Position numbers and translations under genes: made by a program
The notes under the pieces: model-generated
The model's database searches: none
Seen by the model: the letters and a program-made list of their open reading frames with translations, nothing else
What the model was told of the DNA's origin: nothing
Shown here: in pieces, positions 18,757 to 29,143 of the stretch
Numbering within the stretch: position 1 is the first letter of the stretch
Layout: every line of letters begins with the position of its first letter
Source of the DNA: Bacillota bacterium
GTDB taxonomy: Bacteria; Bacillota; Clostridia; Lachnospirales; Anaerotignaceae
Direction: 5' to 3'
Length of the DNA: 64,000 nt
NCBI GenBank assembly: GCA_021768705.1
Contig: JAETUG010000004.1
Span: 52,425 to 116,424, forward strand

Positions 18757-20418
18757 TCAAACCTTAAAGCAGCTTCCGCCAACAAATTCCTTGATGAGGG
18801 AGTTATTGGGAATTTCCAATCCGGGTGCCGCCAGGAAATAGCCCAGGAATTTGATGAGACGTTTTGCCGTCACATATTCGGGCATGGAAGGATCAATGGC
18901 GAAAAGCTGGGGTTCCGCATACTGCTTCAACACGCTCAATTCATACAATGTAGCAGAATTGAACACTGCATCGGCATTTTCCTGGAAGGGGAAGATATTA
19001 TCCTCTTCGCCCTGGGTCACTTCGTTCCAAGAGGAGATGGTTGTAACTGCGCTTCTGCCACGGAACTGGAAATCCCGCACCATACGGCGGATCAGGCGGC
19101 TATCAGAGGTGGAAATGCGGTTATGGTCATCAATATTCAACTGCGTGATCGCACTGATGAAGATTTTGAATTTATTTTCCGCAGGGATTTCCGGCGTCAG
19201 GCGGTCATTCAAACCATGGATGCCTTCCATCACCAGAATCTCCCCATCCCCCAACTGAACAAAATCACCATGATATTCCCGTTTGCCTGTTACGAAATTA
19301 TAGAAGGGCAGTTCCACTTTCTCCCCTGCGATGATCTTTTTCAGGTCATCGTTCAACAGTTTCAGGTCAAGGGCTTCGATGCGTTCAAAATTTTTCTTTC
19401 CGTTTTCATCCAGAGGGGTATCCTCCCGATTGATGAAATAATCATCCAGAGAAACCTTGTGGGGCTTCACCCCCAAGGCCCGCAGCTGGATGCACAGGCG
19501 GTTGGCAAAGGAAGTCTTGCCGGAGGAGGAAGGCCCTGCGATCAGCACCACCTTCACTTTATCCATTTTACGATAGATCTGGTCGGCAATCTGGGCGATC
19601 TTCTTTTCATGGAGGGCTTCATTGATGCGGATCAGTTCACCAAATTTCCCCTCTACGATGCTGTTATTCAGATCTGCCACATTAGAAACTTCCATCAGCT
19701 GACACCAGCGCATCTGTTCCATGAAAGTGTCGCTGATTTTCGGAGAATCCTGAAATGGCAGCAGTTCCCCGGGATTTTCAGGGTCGGGAAAACGCAGCAA
19801 AAAACCATTTTCATAGGGCATCAGCCCAAACAGCTGCAGTGCGCCCGCAGAAAGAGGCATATAGCCGTAGAAATAATCATAAAATCCATCCAATTCATAC
19901 AGGTTGATATTGGAGGCACGGCGGAAACGGAACAGCTCCGCTTTATCCTTCATACCCTGTTTTTTCGCAATGTTGATGGCGATATCCTTGCGGAAGGTCC
20001 GTTTCAGGATAGGCAGGTCTGCCGCCACATATTCTTTCATTTTATTTTCCAGCTGAGAAAGCAGTGCTTCTGTGATCTCTATGGCAGGCTTGCGAATTTC
20101 ACAGTAGAGATTGCCCCGCAGGGAATGTTCGATCACAACCAGAGCATCTTCCCCAATGACATCTCTTGCCGCCTTTACCAAAAGGAAGGAAACCCCACGG
20201 TGATACAGCCGCATGCCTTCTTCATCCCGCAGGTCAAGAAAAGAGATATCATCCGCATCTGTAATCTCATAATCCAGTTCTTTCAGCACATTCCCCTGCT
20301 TTGCCAGCAGGATGGCAGAAGGGAACTCCCCCTGAAATTCTTTCGCCAATTCACCAAAGGTCACACCTTCGGGAATCTGCATTTCTTTTCCCATGACATT
20401 TACTTTATTCGTTTCCAC
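18757..20418 (-). CDS. Nucleoside (uridine) kinase with N-terminal TGS/ThrRS-like domains
   Basis: P-loop VVLIAGPSSSGKTSFANRLCIQL; N-terminal TGS-like MQIPEGVTFGELAKEF. Confidence 0.88.
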   Translation of the reverse strand: METNKVNVMGKEMQIPEGVTFGELAKEFQGEFPSAILLAKQGNVLKELDYEITDADDISFLDLRDEEGMRLYHRGVSFLLVKAARDVIGEDALVVIEHSLRGNLYCEIRKPAIEITEALLSQLENKMKEYVAADLPILKRTFRKDIAINIAKKQGMKDKAELFRFRRASNINLYELDGFYDYFYGYMPLSAGALQLFGLMPYENGFLLRFPDPENPGELLPFQDSPKISDTFMEQMRWCQLMEVSNVADLNNSIVEGKFGELIRINEALHEKKIAQIADQIYRKMDKVKVVLIAGPSSSGKTSFANRLCIQLRALGVKPHKVSLDDYFINREDTPLDENGKKNFERIEALDLKLLNDDLKKIIAGEKVELPFYNFVTGKREYHGDFVQLGDGEILVMEGIHGLNDRLTPEIPAENKFKIFISAITQLNIDDHNRISTSDSRLIRRMVRDFQFRGRSAVTTISSWNEVTQGEEDNIFPFQENADAVFNSATLYELSVLKQYAEPQLFAIDPSMPEYVTAKRLIKFLGYFLAAPGLEIPNNSLIKEFVGGSCFKV

Positions 20419-20433
20419 TCTGCATGCCTCCTT

Positions 20434-21555
20434 TTAAATCGTCCAGAAGGTCTGCCCGTTTTCCTCGGAACAGACAACTTCGATATTCCATCCATTTTTC
20501 TGTGCCGCTTCCATCAACTTTTTTTGCAGGACAGGCACAATCAATACTTCGCTGGCGTAATGGGTCACATCTGCCACAGCAATTCCCAGTTCCACAGCTT
20601 TTTGCGCTTCGTGATATTTGATATCCCCCGTCAGGTAGGCATCACAGCCCTTGGCAGCCGCAAGGGATACAAAATCCACTCCTGCGCCGGTGCAAAGACC
20701 GACTTTCTTCACCAATTTATCCCCATCGCCCACCAAGCGGATATGGTCCAGCTGCAGTTTTTTCCGCAGCATTTCCGCAAATTCCCGAAAAGGTACAGCT
20801 TCGGGCAGCTCGCCCATACGGCCGATGCCCTCTTTTTTGCCTTTCTGCTCTACGGGATAAATATCATAGGCCGCTTCTTCATAAGGATGGGCGGCGATCA
20901 TCGCTTTTACCACTGCATTGACCTTTTCCGCAGGAACGATGGTCTCCAAACGGATTTCATCGGCCACTTCCAGCTTGCCCTGTTCGCCGAGGAAGGGGTT
21001 CGTTCCCTCCAAGGGTAAGAATGTGCCTTTGCCGGCAGCACCAAAGGTGCAGTGGGAATAGGCACCGATATGACCGGCACCTGCTTCGCACATGGCACTG
21101 CGTACGGCTTCTTCGTAGCCTACAGGCACATAAGCCACGATCTTTTTCAGTTCCTGCGCCCATGTCTCTTCCAGAATCTCGATCTCTTCCAAACCTGCCA
21201 ACTCCGCCAGCACATCGTTGGTACCGCCCTCTGCCACATCCAGATTGGTGTGAGCAGAGAAAGCGGCAATGCCGTTTTCAATCAAGGCATAGATCCGTTT
21301 GCCCAAGGGGTTATCCGCCGTAATGCTTTCGATTTTTTTGAACAAAAGCATCGGATGATGGGTGACAATCATATCCGCACCGATGCACTTTGCTTCTTCG
21401 ATGACAGACTCAATCACATCCAAAGCCACCAAAATCTTTTTTACTTCTTTTTCAGGGTCGCCGATGGCAAGACCGGGCTTATCCCAGCCCTCTGCCAATT
21501 TTGCAGGAGCGATCGTTTCCATCACGCCCATGATATCCTTCACTTTTACAGACAT
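20434..21555 (-). CDS. Nif3-like dinuclear metal center protein
   Basis: MIVTHHPMLLFKKIESI, AFSAHTNLDVAEGGTNDVLAE, DAYLTGDIKYHEAQ. Confidence 0.93.
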   Translation of the reverse strand: MSVKVKDIMGVMETIAPAKLAEGWDKPGLAIGDPEKEVKKILVALDVIESVIEEAKCIGADMIVTHHPMLLFKKIESITADNPLGKRIYALIENGIAAFSAHTNLDVAEGGTNDVLAELAGLEEIEILEETWAQELKKIVAYVPVGYEEAVRSAMCEAGAGHIGAYSHCTFGAAGKGTFLPLEGTNPFLGEQGKLEVADEIRLETIVPAEKVNAVVKAMIAAHPYEEAAYDIYPVEQKGKKEGIGRMGELPEAVPFREFAEMLRKKLQLDHIRLVGDGDKLVKKVGLCTGAGVDFVSLAAAKGCDAYLTGDIKYHEAQKAVELGIAVADVTHYASEVLIVPVLQKKLMEAAQKNGWNIEVVCSEENGQTFWTI

Positions 21556-22232
21556 GCCAATGCCTCCCTCATCAGAGCCAGCTTTTCTTCCACCTCCGGC
21601 AGACGCTTCTGGGCGTTTTCCGTGGGGTTGTTTTTCAGTTTTTCGAAAAGACGACTATATTTTCCTTCTTCATGCAATAACAATTCTTTCAACAGAGGTT
21701 CTTTTTTCTCCAAAAGCTTTTTGCCGTAGAGATAATCGATCTCCCTGTCATATTTTTCTTCTTCCTTCTTACAGCGCATCACTACATAGGGCTTATTGTC
21801 TTCTTTCAGCATATGCTCTTCTTGAATGGCAAAACCGATTTCATGCAAATATTTTCTGACCTCACCAAAATCACGCTGGGGGGAAAGCACCAATTCTTTC
21901 AGGCTTTCCGCCACCTCCGGGCTATCCTGCAGGATATGTACGATAAGCATACCGCCCATGCCTGCCATAATGGCTGTTTCCGCTTCAAAGGGCCGCAAGG
22001 GCATCATTCCGCTGCCCAACCGTGTTTCAATGGCATTTTCCGCCCCATGGAGTGCAATATTCTGTCTGCATTTTTCCAAGGGGCCTTTCCGTACATCGCA
22101 GGCATAGGCTTTTTTGATCTTCCCCTGCAAATATAGATAAATGGGCACATAGCCGTGGTCTGTCCCGATATCCGCTATGGTATCATGGGTGACCAGGCTT
22201 GCCACCAGTTCCAGTCGCTTTGATAGTTCCAT
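21546..22232 (-). CDS. trmK: tRNA (adenine-22-N1)-methyltransferase
   Basis: LVTHDTIADIGTDHGYVPIYLYLQGKIKKAYACDVRKGPLEKCRQNI; overlaps Nif3 gene start. Confidence 0.9.
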   Translation of the reverse strand: MELSKRLELVASLVTHDTIADIGTDHGYVPIYLYLQGKIKKAYACDVRKGPLEKCRQNIALHGAENAIETRLGSGMMPLRPFEAETAIMAGMGGMLIVHILQDSPEVAESLKELVLSPQRDFGEVRKYLHEIGFAIQEEHMLKEDNKPYVVMRCKKEEEKYDREIDYLYGKKLLEKKEPLLKELLLHEEGKYSRLFEKLKNNPTENAQKRLPEVEEKLALMREALACL

Positions 22233-22389
22233 ACTTCCTCCCTCTTTGAGGACGCTGTCCTCAAACTCCTGCCAAGGGGGGACACCCCCTTGGAACCCAA
22301 TACGCAAAAGCATTCGCTTTTGCAAGGATAAAATTCATTTATAAAAAGGGCGACACAAATTTGTGTCCGCCCTCTTTTCTTTCTCCCTA

Positions 22390-23472
22390 TTATTCCAAAT
22401 AATCCTTCAATTTTTTACTTCTGCTGGGATGGCGCAGCTTACGGAGAGCCTTCGCCTCAATCTGGCGGATACGTTCTCTGGTAACATTAAATTCCTTGCC
22501 CACTTCTTCCAGCGTTCTTGCTCTGCCGTCATCCAGCCCGAAACGCAGACGCAGTACTTTTTCTTCTCTTTCTGTCAGAGTATCCAGCACCTCGATCAGC
22601 TGTTCCTTCAGCAGCGTGAAAGCTGCTGCTTCCGCAGGGGCAGGAATATCATCATCGGGAATAAAATCGCCCAGATGGCTGTCTTCTTCCTCGCCGATGG
22701 GCGTTTCCAGAGAAACGGGCTCCTGGGCGATCTTCATGATCTCCCGAACCTTTTCCTCGGGCATCTGCATTTCCACAGCCAATTCTTCCGCAGTCGGTTC
22801 ACGGCCCAATTCCTGCAGCAGCTGTCTGGAAATGCGAATCAGTTTATTGATGGTCTCAACCATGTGTACGGGGATACGGATGGTACGCGCCTGATCCGCA
22901 ATAGCACGGGTGATGGCCTGTCTGATCCACCATGTTGCATAAGTAGAGAATTTGAAGCCTTTATGGAAGTCGAATTTTTCAACAGCTTTGATCAAGCCCA
23001 AATTCCCTTCCTGGATCAGGTCAAGGAACAGCATCCCACGGCCCACATATCTTTTCGCAATGCTGACAACCAGACGCAGGTTGGCTTCTGCCAGTTTCTT
23101 TTTGGCTGCTTCCCCTTCGGGGCCGCCTTCTTCCATTTTTTGCGCCAGTTCGATCTCTTCTTCCGCTGTCAGCAAAGGCACTTTACCGATCTCTTTCAGA
23201 TACATACGCACAGGGTCATCAATATTGATGCCTTCGGGCAGTGTCAGGTCAATCTCTTTTTCGACCTCTTCTTCCGCTTCAATATTCCCGAGGATATCGA
23301 TACCCTGGCTTTCCAGATATTCATAGATACGATCGATACGGTCAGGATCCAAGTCCAAATCCGCCAGATGATCCATAATCTCCTTATATTCCAATACACT
23401 TTTTTTCTTTTTGCCCATCTGAACCAATTCTTCCAGTCTGGTCAATAATGTTGTTTCTTCGACGGATTTCAA
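22390..23472 (-). CDS. rpoD: RNA polymerase primary sigma factor
   Basis: [85 protein letters not shown]. Confidence 0.98.
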   Translation of the reverse strand: MKSVEETTLLTRLEELVQMGKKKKSVLEYKEIMDHLADLDLDPDRIDRIYEYLESQGIDILGNIEAEEEVEKEIDLTLPEGINIDDPVRMYLKEIGKVPLLTAEEEIELAQKMEEGGPEGEAAKKKLAEANLRLVVSIAKRYVGRGMLFLDLIQEGNLGLIKAVEKFDFHKGFKFSTYATWWIRQAITRAIADQARTIRIPVHMVETINKLIRISRQLLQELGREPTAEELAVEMQMPEEKVREIMKIAQEPVSLETPIGEEEDSHLGDFIPDDDIPAPAEAAAFTLLKEQLIEVLDTLTEREEKVLRLRFGLDDGRARTLEEVGKEFNVTRERIRQIEAKALRKLRHPSRSKKLKDYLE

Positions 23473-23511
23473 CGCAATCCTTCCTTTCTCTGTTCATATA
23501 GTCTAACCATA

Positions 23512-25290
23512 TCAAATGGTAATATACAGGGAATCCAGTTTTCTCTTGGCTTCCACCAGCCTTTGGATCTCTTCCACGGTGGTGGCGTTTGCCGTCAAAT
23601 GGTCGATTTTTGTCCGTTTCAGCCGCCGCACCTGTTCATTGATGGCTTTTTCCATATCCGCACCGTTTTCCGCAGGCAGCTGCACCGCAAAGATTTCTGT
23701 GACCATTTTTTGTTCTTTTGTTTCCTCAAAACGGCTCACCAGATCGGCTGGGAACACATGGCCCGAGGAACTCCAAAGTTCACCGATATAGCCGAAGGCT
23801 CTGCGAAAAACTTCTTCCGTGAAATCGTCTTCCTCTATGATGGTTTTGAGGATATCATATACGCCCTGATGCTGGGCACAATAGTATAACAAGCTTCTCT
23901 GGGCTTCCATCAGCCCTTTTTCTGTTTTCCTGCCCTCTATGCTGTAAGTCTTCAAATTCTGCTGCCGTCTTTCTGCTTCCTTTTGGAAAGCCTCATCTTC
24001 TTTTCGCATCAATTTTCCGATCTCACTGCGGATGGCTTCTTCTTCCACGCCTGTGACCCGGCTGACTTCGCCAAGGTAGACGTTGCGTTCGATCTCGCTG
24101 TCCAGTTTTGCCAGGATTTCCGCAGCTTCAGTGGCAAAACGCACCCGATGCTCAGGGTTTTTCAGGTTATATTTCCGCTGGATACAAGCGATCTCGAAAG
24201 ATATATAATGCACAGCATTGATTAACAATTTAGAAAATTCCGCTGCGCCCTTTGCCTTGATAAATTCGTCCGGGTCCTTCCCATCGGGCACTTGGGTGAC
24301 CTTCACACGGAACCCATTTTTCACCAGCACGGGAATCGCCCGCAATGCCGCATTGGTTCCGGCTTCATCGCTGTCATAGAGCAGGATGACATCATCGGCG
24401 AAACGCTTCAATGTCCTTGCGTGCTCCTGATTGAAAGCTGTGCCCAGGGATGCCACAACATTGTGAAACCCTGCCTGATAGATGGAAAGCATGTCCATAT
24501 AGCCCTCCACCAGAATCAATTCCCGTTTCCTTGCCGCTTTGGCAAAATTCAAACCATAGAGGTTTCTGCTCTTGCTGAACAGGATGGTTTCGGGAGAATT
24601 CAAATATTTTGGTTCGCCCTTGGCAAGGATACGTCCGCCGAAGCCGACGACCCGCCCCTGCACATCGAAAATGGGGAACATCAGCCGACCACGAAAACGG
24701 TCATGATAGCCTTTGCCATCTTTATTTTCCAGCACCAGCCCTGTTTTCAGGATATCCGATACGCTGAAGCCCTTTTCCTTCAGATGTTTGAAGAGGGCAT
24801 CATAACGCTCGGGGGAATAACCGATGCCAAATTTTCTTGCGATTCTAGGGTCCATCTGCCGTTTTTGCAGATAGGCTCTTGCCTCTTTCCCCTCCTCGCT
24901 CTGCAGGCAATCGTAAAAAAATCTGCCTGCGGTGGTGTGTATGTCGAACAGCCTTTGCTTCAACTGCTCTGCGGCGATAGCCTGAGCGTTTTTTTCTGGC
25001 TCCGGCAGAGCGATATGGGCTCTGTCCGCCAGCCGCTTCATCGCTTCGGGGAAATCGCAGTTTTCCATTTCCATCAGAAAGGAAAATACATTCCCCGCCG
25101 CACCGCAGCCAAAGCAGTAGTAAAACTGTTTTTCGCTGTTGACGGAAAAAGAAGCAGTCTTTTCGTTATGAAAAGGGCAAAGCCCAAAATAGGAACTGCC
25201 CTTCTGCTTCAGTGGAACATACTGGGAAATGACTTCAACGATATCGTTCTGCAGGCGCACTTCATCGACGACCTCTCTCGGATATCTCAT
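23512..25290 (-). CDS. dnaG: DNA primase
   Basis: Zn finger CPFHNEKTASFSVNSEKQFYYCFGCGAAG, Toprim LVEGYMDMLSIYQAG. Confidence 0.98.
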   Translation of the reverse strand: MRYPREVVDEVRLQNDIVEVISQYVPLKQKGSSYFGLCPFHNEKTASFSVNSEKQFYYCFGCGAAGNVFSFLMEMENCDFPEAMKRLADRAHIALPEPEKNAQAIAAEQLKQRLFDIHTTAGRFFYDCLQSEEGKEARAYLQKRQMDPRIARKFGIGYSPERYDALFKHLKEKGFSVSDILKTGLVLENKDGKGYHDRFRGRLMFPIFDVQGRVVGFGGRILAKGEPKYLNSPETILFSKSRNLYGLNFAKAARKRELILVEGYMDMLSIYQAGFHNVVASLGTAFNQEHARTLKRFADDVILLYDSDEAGTNAALRAIPVLVKNGFRVKVTQVPDGKDPDEFIKAKGAAEFSKLLINAVHYISFEIACIQRKYNLKNPEHRVRFATEAAEILAKLDSEIERNVYLGEVSRVTGVEEEAIRSEIGKLMRKEDEAFQKEAERRQQNLKTYSIEGRKTEKGLMEAQRSLLYYCAQHQGVYDILKTIIEEDDFTEEVFRRAFGYIGELWSSSGHVFPADLVSRFEETKEQKMVTEIFAVQLPAENGADMEKAINEQVRRLKRTKIDHLTANATTVEEIQRLVEAKRKLDSLYITI

Positions 25291-25513
25291 TCCATCACCC
25301 CCATCGCTTTCGCTGAATTACAGTCGAAAAGGAAGCGATTTCACTTCCTTTTTACTATATAGTTTCGACATTTTTGGGGAAAATCCTTCTCCATTGTATA
25401 CATTTTGTAGGGATGAACAAAAAAATTGCAAAAACCCCTTGACTTTTTCAAACTTTGTGCAAAATGCAATAATGATTTCAATCAAATTTGTTCCGTTTTT
25501 CAACCGTATCTTC

Positions 25514-26527
25514 TCAAAGAATCGTCCATTCCTGGGGGATAAACAGCTCCTTATATTTTGCCACAGCAAAGCGATCTGTCATGCAGGCAATATAATCGCA
25601 GACCACCTGACGCACCGGGTCCCCATCCTCCAGCAACACCTGGAATTCCGAGGACATTTCTTCGGGGTATTCCAAATAATAATCGAACAGATCACCAACG
25701 ATCTTTTCCGCTTTTTTATGCTCCGCAACGGCGATATCGCTGGCATAGACATGCTTAAACATAAAAGCCCGCAGGTCTTTCAAAGTTGTGCGCATTTCCT
25801 CACTCATGCGGATATCGTTGAGATTCATGCTGTTTTGGATGGTATCCCGTACCATGGCGTTGATGCGGCTGCTGGAACGGGTGCCGATACGGGCAACGAT
25901 CTCTCTTGGAATATCCCGAGGACGCAGCATCCCCGCACGAATGGCATCATCGATATCATGGTTGGTATAAGCGATCTTATCGGAAAGCTGTACGATCTTC
26001 CCTTCCAAAGTGGCAGGGGTTCCGCTGGTGCGGTGGTTTAAAATGCCATCCCGCACTTCCCAAGTCAGATTTAGCCCACGACCGTCTTTTTCCAGCCGTT
26101 CCACCACCCGCAGGCTCTGCTCATTATGGGCAAAGCCGCCGCTGTCCCTGCAAAGGGCGTCCAGCTTTCGTTCCCCTGCATGGCCAAAAGGAGTATGACC
26201 CAAATCGTGGCCCAAAGCAATGGCCTCCGTCAGATCCTCATTCAGGCGCAGCGCACGGGCAATGCTCCTGGCGATCTGGGAAACCTCCAGGGTATGGGTC
26301 AGGCGGGTACGGTAATGGTCTCCTTCTGGAGAGATAAACACCTGTGTTTTATGCTTCATGCGGCGAAAGGATTTGCAATGGATGATACGGTCTCTGTCCC
26401 GCTGGAAATCCGTACGGATATCGCATTTTTCCTCTTCCCTCTGCCGACCTTTTGTATGGATACTTTTTGTAGCATACTGCCCCAACATCTTTTCTTCCAG
26501 TTCTTCCTGAAGCTGCCGTAATTCCAT
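25514..26527 (-). CDS. dgt: dGTPase / HD-domain dNTP triphosphohydrolase
   Basis: SFRRMKHKTQVFISPEGDHYRTRLTHTLEVSQIARSIARAL, LGHDLGHTPFGHAGE. Confidence 0.94.
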   Translation of the reverse strand: MELRQLQEELEEKMLGQYATKSIHTKGRQREEEKCDIRTDFQRDRDRIIHCKSFRRMKHKTQVFISPEGDHYRTRLTHTLEVSQIARSIARALRLNEDLTEAIALGHDLGHTPFGHAGERKLDALCRDSGGFAHNEQSLRVVERLEKDGRGLNLTWEVRDGILNHRTSGTPATLEGKIVQLSDKIAYTNHDIDDAIRAGMLRPRDIPREIVARIGTRSSSRINAMVRDTIQNSMNLNDIRMSEEMRTTLKDLRAFMFKHVYASDIAVAEHKKAEKIVGDLFDYYLEYPEEMSSEFQVLLEDGDPVRQVVCDYIACMTDRFAVAKYKELFIPQEWTIL

Positions 26528-26695
26528 AGCTTTCCCTCCTTCTTATCCAAAAGTACAAATTTCTCCTATTACTTTTAGAATACGCCGTTTCCCTTGAAAA
26601 TCCTCTTTTTCCCATAGAAAAAGCCCTCTTTTTGAGAGGACTTTCTATATCATGTCCGATATTTTTTTATTTCGCCTTTATCTGGTTTCTCCAAC

Positions 26696-27484
26696 TCACT
26701 GGGGAACCTTGCCGCCGCCGTGGTATTCCGCATATTTCTTCCCTCGCACCTGCACAAATTCCATTTCAGGATAGCGCAGTGCCGTCAAATATCCGCCATA
26801 AACACAGCCCTGGTCGATATCCACGGTACGATTGACAATCTCCGGCTCTTCCACCACCGTATGTCCATAGACCACAAAGGGCTTCCCGTCATATTCCGCC
26901 GCCCAATCCAGCCGTTCCGGCTTGCCGTTTTCATCGAATCGTCCTGTGGTTTCCCCATAAAGGCAGACCGCGCGAATCTTATTGGAAAATTTTCCAATGG
27001 ATTCGGGGCGCAGACCGCCATGGACAATCGCCAGCTGTTTTCTGTCCAACAGCAGATAGAAGCACTGGCTTTCATAGCAGCGCATATAGCGGTTGCGAAA
27101 GGCTGTGCGTTCTTCCTTGGGCAGCTTGTCCAGCTCCGCTACAGTGTTCTCCAAACCATGGGACAGGTGGACACGGTTGCCGAGGAAATACCGATACAGC
27201 TTGTTACAATGGTTTCCATGAACCCAGAAGGCACCACCATGGTTCACTTGGTCGATCCAGAAATTCAGGCAGGCCAGATTTTTGTGTCCTTTATCCGCCA
27301 CATCCCCCACAGAAATGAGCCTTCTGCCTTCGGGATGGACATAACAGTTGTCCTTTTTTTCATAACCCAGTTTTCGGATCAGCTCCATCAGCTCATCGTA
27401 GCAGCCATGGACATCCCCGACGATATCAAATTTATTTTCTCGAAATTCCAATATACGGAAGTTTCGTTCTCTACGCTCCTTCAT
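26696..27484 (-). CDS. Metallophosphoesterase (PPP-like)
   Basis: DIVGDVHGCYDELMELI, LISVGDVADKGHKN, FWVHGNHCNKL, VYGHTVVEEPEI. Confidence 0.9.
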   Translation of the reverse strand: MKERRERNFRILEFRENKFDIVGDVHGCYDELMELIRKLGYEKKDNCYVHPEGRRLISVGDVADKGHKNLACLNFWIDQVNHGGAFWVHGNHCNKLYRYFLGNRVHLSHGLENTVAELDKLPKEERTAFRNRYMRCYESQCFYLLLDRKQLAIVHGGLRPESIGKFSNKIRAVCLYGETTGRFDENGKPERLDWAAEYDGKPFVVYGHTVVEEPEIVNRTVDIDQGCVYGGYLTALRYPEMEFVQVRGKKYAEYHGGGKVPQ

Positions 27485-27625
27485 GTACAGCTTCCTTTCA
27501 GGAGTTTTTCTGATCTCAGACTTTTCTAATATAATCATACCACAAAAATGTGTTTATTTATAGGAGAAAACATAAAAAACTTTTGGAAGCATATATATAA
27601 GGAAAGAAAATTCACGGAGGTTCCC

Positions 27626-27862
27626 ATGTATTCCAACAAAAATATTCCCGCACCCTTTAATCAGCCCCGATCCACGAACAGCCAAAAAGAAAAACCGGTA
27701 GGCGAACTGTCCACACCCACGCTACAAAATAGAGCGGTAGAAAAAGATGTAGTTCCAATCACTGCCAAGAAAAAAACGGTACAAAAAAAAGCAGCTTCCC
27801 CAAACACTTCGCCTTTACTGGCAGTTTTATTATTCGATATTCTTTCCAATAAAGAAGGGTGA
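27626..27862 (+). CDS. Hypothetical protein, Lys/Pro-rich (78 aa)
   Basis: RBS ACGGAGG; MYSNKNIPAPFNQPRSTNSQKEKPVGELSTPTLQNRAVEKD... Confidence 0.55.
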   Translation: MYSNKNIPAPFNQPRSTNSQKEKPVGELSTPTLQNRAVEKDVVPITAKKKTVQKKAASPNTSPLLAVLLFDILSNKEG

Positions 27863-27893
27863 TGCAATCAAATTGCATCACCCTTTTGCACGG

Positions 27894-28151
27894 TCACAGT
27901 CCCAGCATTGCCATGATCTGTGCCAATTGTGCCTGTTCCTCCTTGGGCAGGCTTGCCGCCACTGCTGCCAGTAGAGCTTTCTGTTCTTCCGGAGGAAGCT
28001 GCCCGCCCTCTGATAATTTTTCACCATATTCCAGGAAAATATCCAATCGTTCCATGTCGGTTTTCCCCTTGCATTTTTCCGCCGCTTCCCGCATGAGCTG
28101 CAGCCGTTCCTCTCCCAAAGCCTGCACTTCCGGAGTATCCCATGTATTCAT
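27894..28151 (-). CDS. Hypothetical helical protein (85 aa)
   Basis: MNTWDTPEVQALGEERLQLMREAAEKC...EEQKALLAAVAASLPKEEQAQLAQIMAMLGL; start overlaps the stop of the next gene. Confidence 0.7.
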   Translation of the reverse strand: MNTWDTPEVQALGEERLQLMREAAEKCKGKTDMERLDIFLEYGEKLSEGGQLPPEEQKALLAAVAASLPKEEQAQLAQIMAMLGL

Positions 28152-28606
28152 TTCAAGCCCTCCCGTTCCATGATCTCTTTCATATCCATCATTCTCAATA
28201 GGGTCTGCATCTGGCCTCTCTCATCCGGCGGCAGATATTCCTGGACTGCCCACAGCATTTTCCGCTGCCGCAGGCGGGGCGGTTCCTCCTGCCGTTCCCT
28301 TGCTTCCAGCAGACCTCCGCTCAATACTCTCTGCATTTCCATCAGGCGAACAACGATATACAAATCCCGCTGATATTCCCGATTCAAAAAAGGAATGGCT
28401 GCGGTGATCATATTTTCATTTCGATTGCGGGCAAAAAGCTCCCCTTCCTCTTTTCTCTCCACAGGAGGGGTGGGCGGTTGGGTTGCCGCAGGCCCCATAA
28501 GCCGCTGCAGCCTTTGGATTCGCTGCATCATCTTCAGGGCATCCTGCCCCTGCTCTCCCATCAATGCCGAAAGCATCTCCATTCCGTTTTTTTCTGCCAC
28601 AGACAT
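28148..28606 (-). CDS. Hypothetical helical protein (152 aa) with internally repeated motif
   Basis: ENMITAAIPFLNREYQRDLYIVVRLMEMQRVL and RKMLWAVQEYLPPDERGQMQTLLRMMDMKEIM. Confidence 0.7.
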   Translation of the reverse strand: MSVAEKNGMEMLSALMGEQGQDALKMMQRIQRLQRLMGPAATQPPTPPVERKEEGELFARNRNENMITAAIPFLNREYQRDLYIVVRLMEMQRVLSGGLLEARERQEEPPRLRQRKMLWAVQEYLPPDERGQMQTLLRMMDMKEIMEREGLK

Positions 28607-28886
28607 CCTCTCCTTTTTCTTCCTAAAATAAAGGTATGCCCCAAAGTCCCCAAAAATGCTTTTTTACATACTTTAGTAAAGAAAGGAGATGCTTGCCATG
28701 TCGTTGATGAAACACCTTTTTTCTGCGGAGCTGTCTGCATCTGCAGGCAAGCGGAGGCTCTCCATCGCTTTTCTGGATACGGGGATCTCTCCCGTGGAGG
28801 ATTTTATACTGCCGGAAAACCGTATCGTGGCTTTTCGGGATCTGATCAATGGGAAACGGGAGCCTTACGATGATAACGGTCACGGC

Positions 28887-28902
28887 ACCCATGTCACGGG
28901 TA
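28887..28902. repeat. Left 16-bp direct repeat (attL core)
   Basis: ACCCATGTCACGGGTA. Confidence 0.9.
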
Positions 28903-28928
28903 CAGAAAGCAATTCTTTCGGCAAACGA

Positions 28929-28962
28929 AAAACCCTCGTCTGTTTCCAGACGAGGGTTTTCC
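28929..28962. terminator. Hairpin AAAACCCTCGTCTGtttcCAGACGAGGGTTTT
   Basis: Perfect stem with A/T runs just inside the left end; plausible terminator for the TRAP operon and for reads from the protease fragment. Confidence 0.8.
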
Positions 28963-29014
28963 CGGAGTTCAATATGAGCTACATCTAATTGGGATAGATG
29001 AAGGTCATCGAGTT

Positions 29015-29104
29015 TCAACCATAATAGTAGAACATACAAAGTGCTGTCATCAAAATGATGCCGCAGTCCAGCATACTTTGTACAATTTTTTTTGAAATAC
29101 TCAT
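29015..29104 (-). CDS. 29-aa small hydrophobic peptide downstream of dctM
   Basis: RBS AAGGAG 9 nt upstream of ATG; MSISKKIVQSMLDCGIILMTALCMFYYYG*, manual translation. Confidence 0.55.
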   Translation of the reverse strand: MSISKKIVQSMLDCGIILMTALCMFYYYG

Positions 29105-29143
29105 ATCAATCAACTCCTTGAGAAGCTTTTAACAATACTGTTC

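Larger units (their letters stand above)
28698..28988 (+). pseudogene. Subtilisin-like (S8) serine protease, 5' fragment interrupted by mobile element
   Basis: MSLMKHLFSAELSASAGKRRLSIAFLDTGISPVEDF...YDDNGHGTHVTGT, then element-derived residues and stop; has Asp and His motifs only. Confidence 0.9.

Noticed and set aside
19123-21018. 631-aa plus-strand ORF
   Set aside because: Spans two confident minus-strand genes (nucleoside kinase and Nif3); composition typical of a codon-bias shadow ORF.
28623-29039. 138-aa minus-strand ORF across the left element end
   Set aside because: Runs through a strong terminator hairpin and across the element boundary; no RBS or homologous motif seen.
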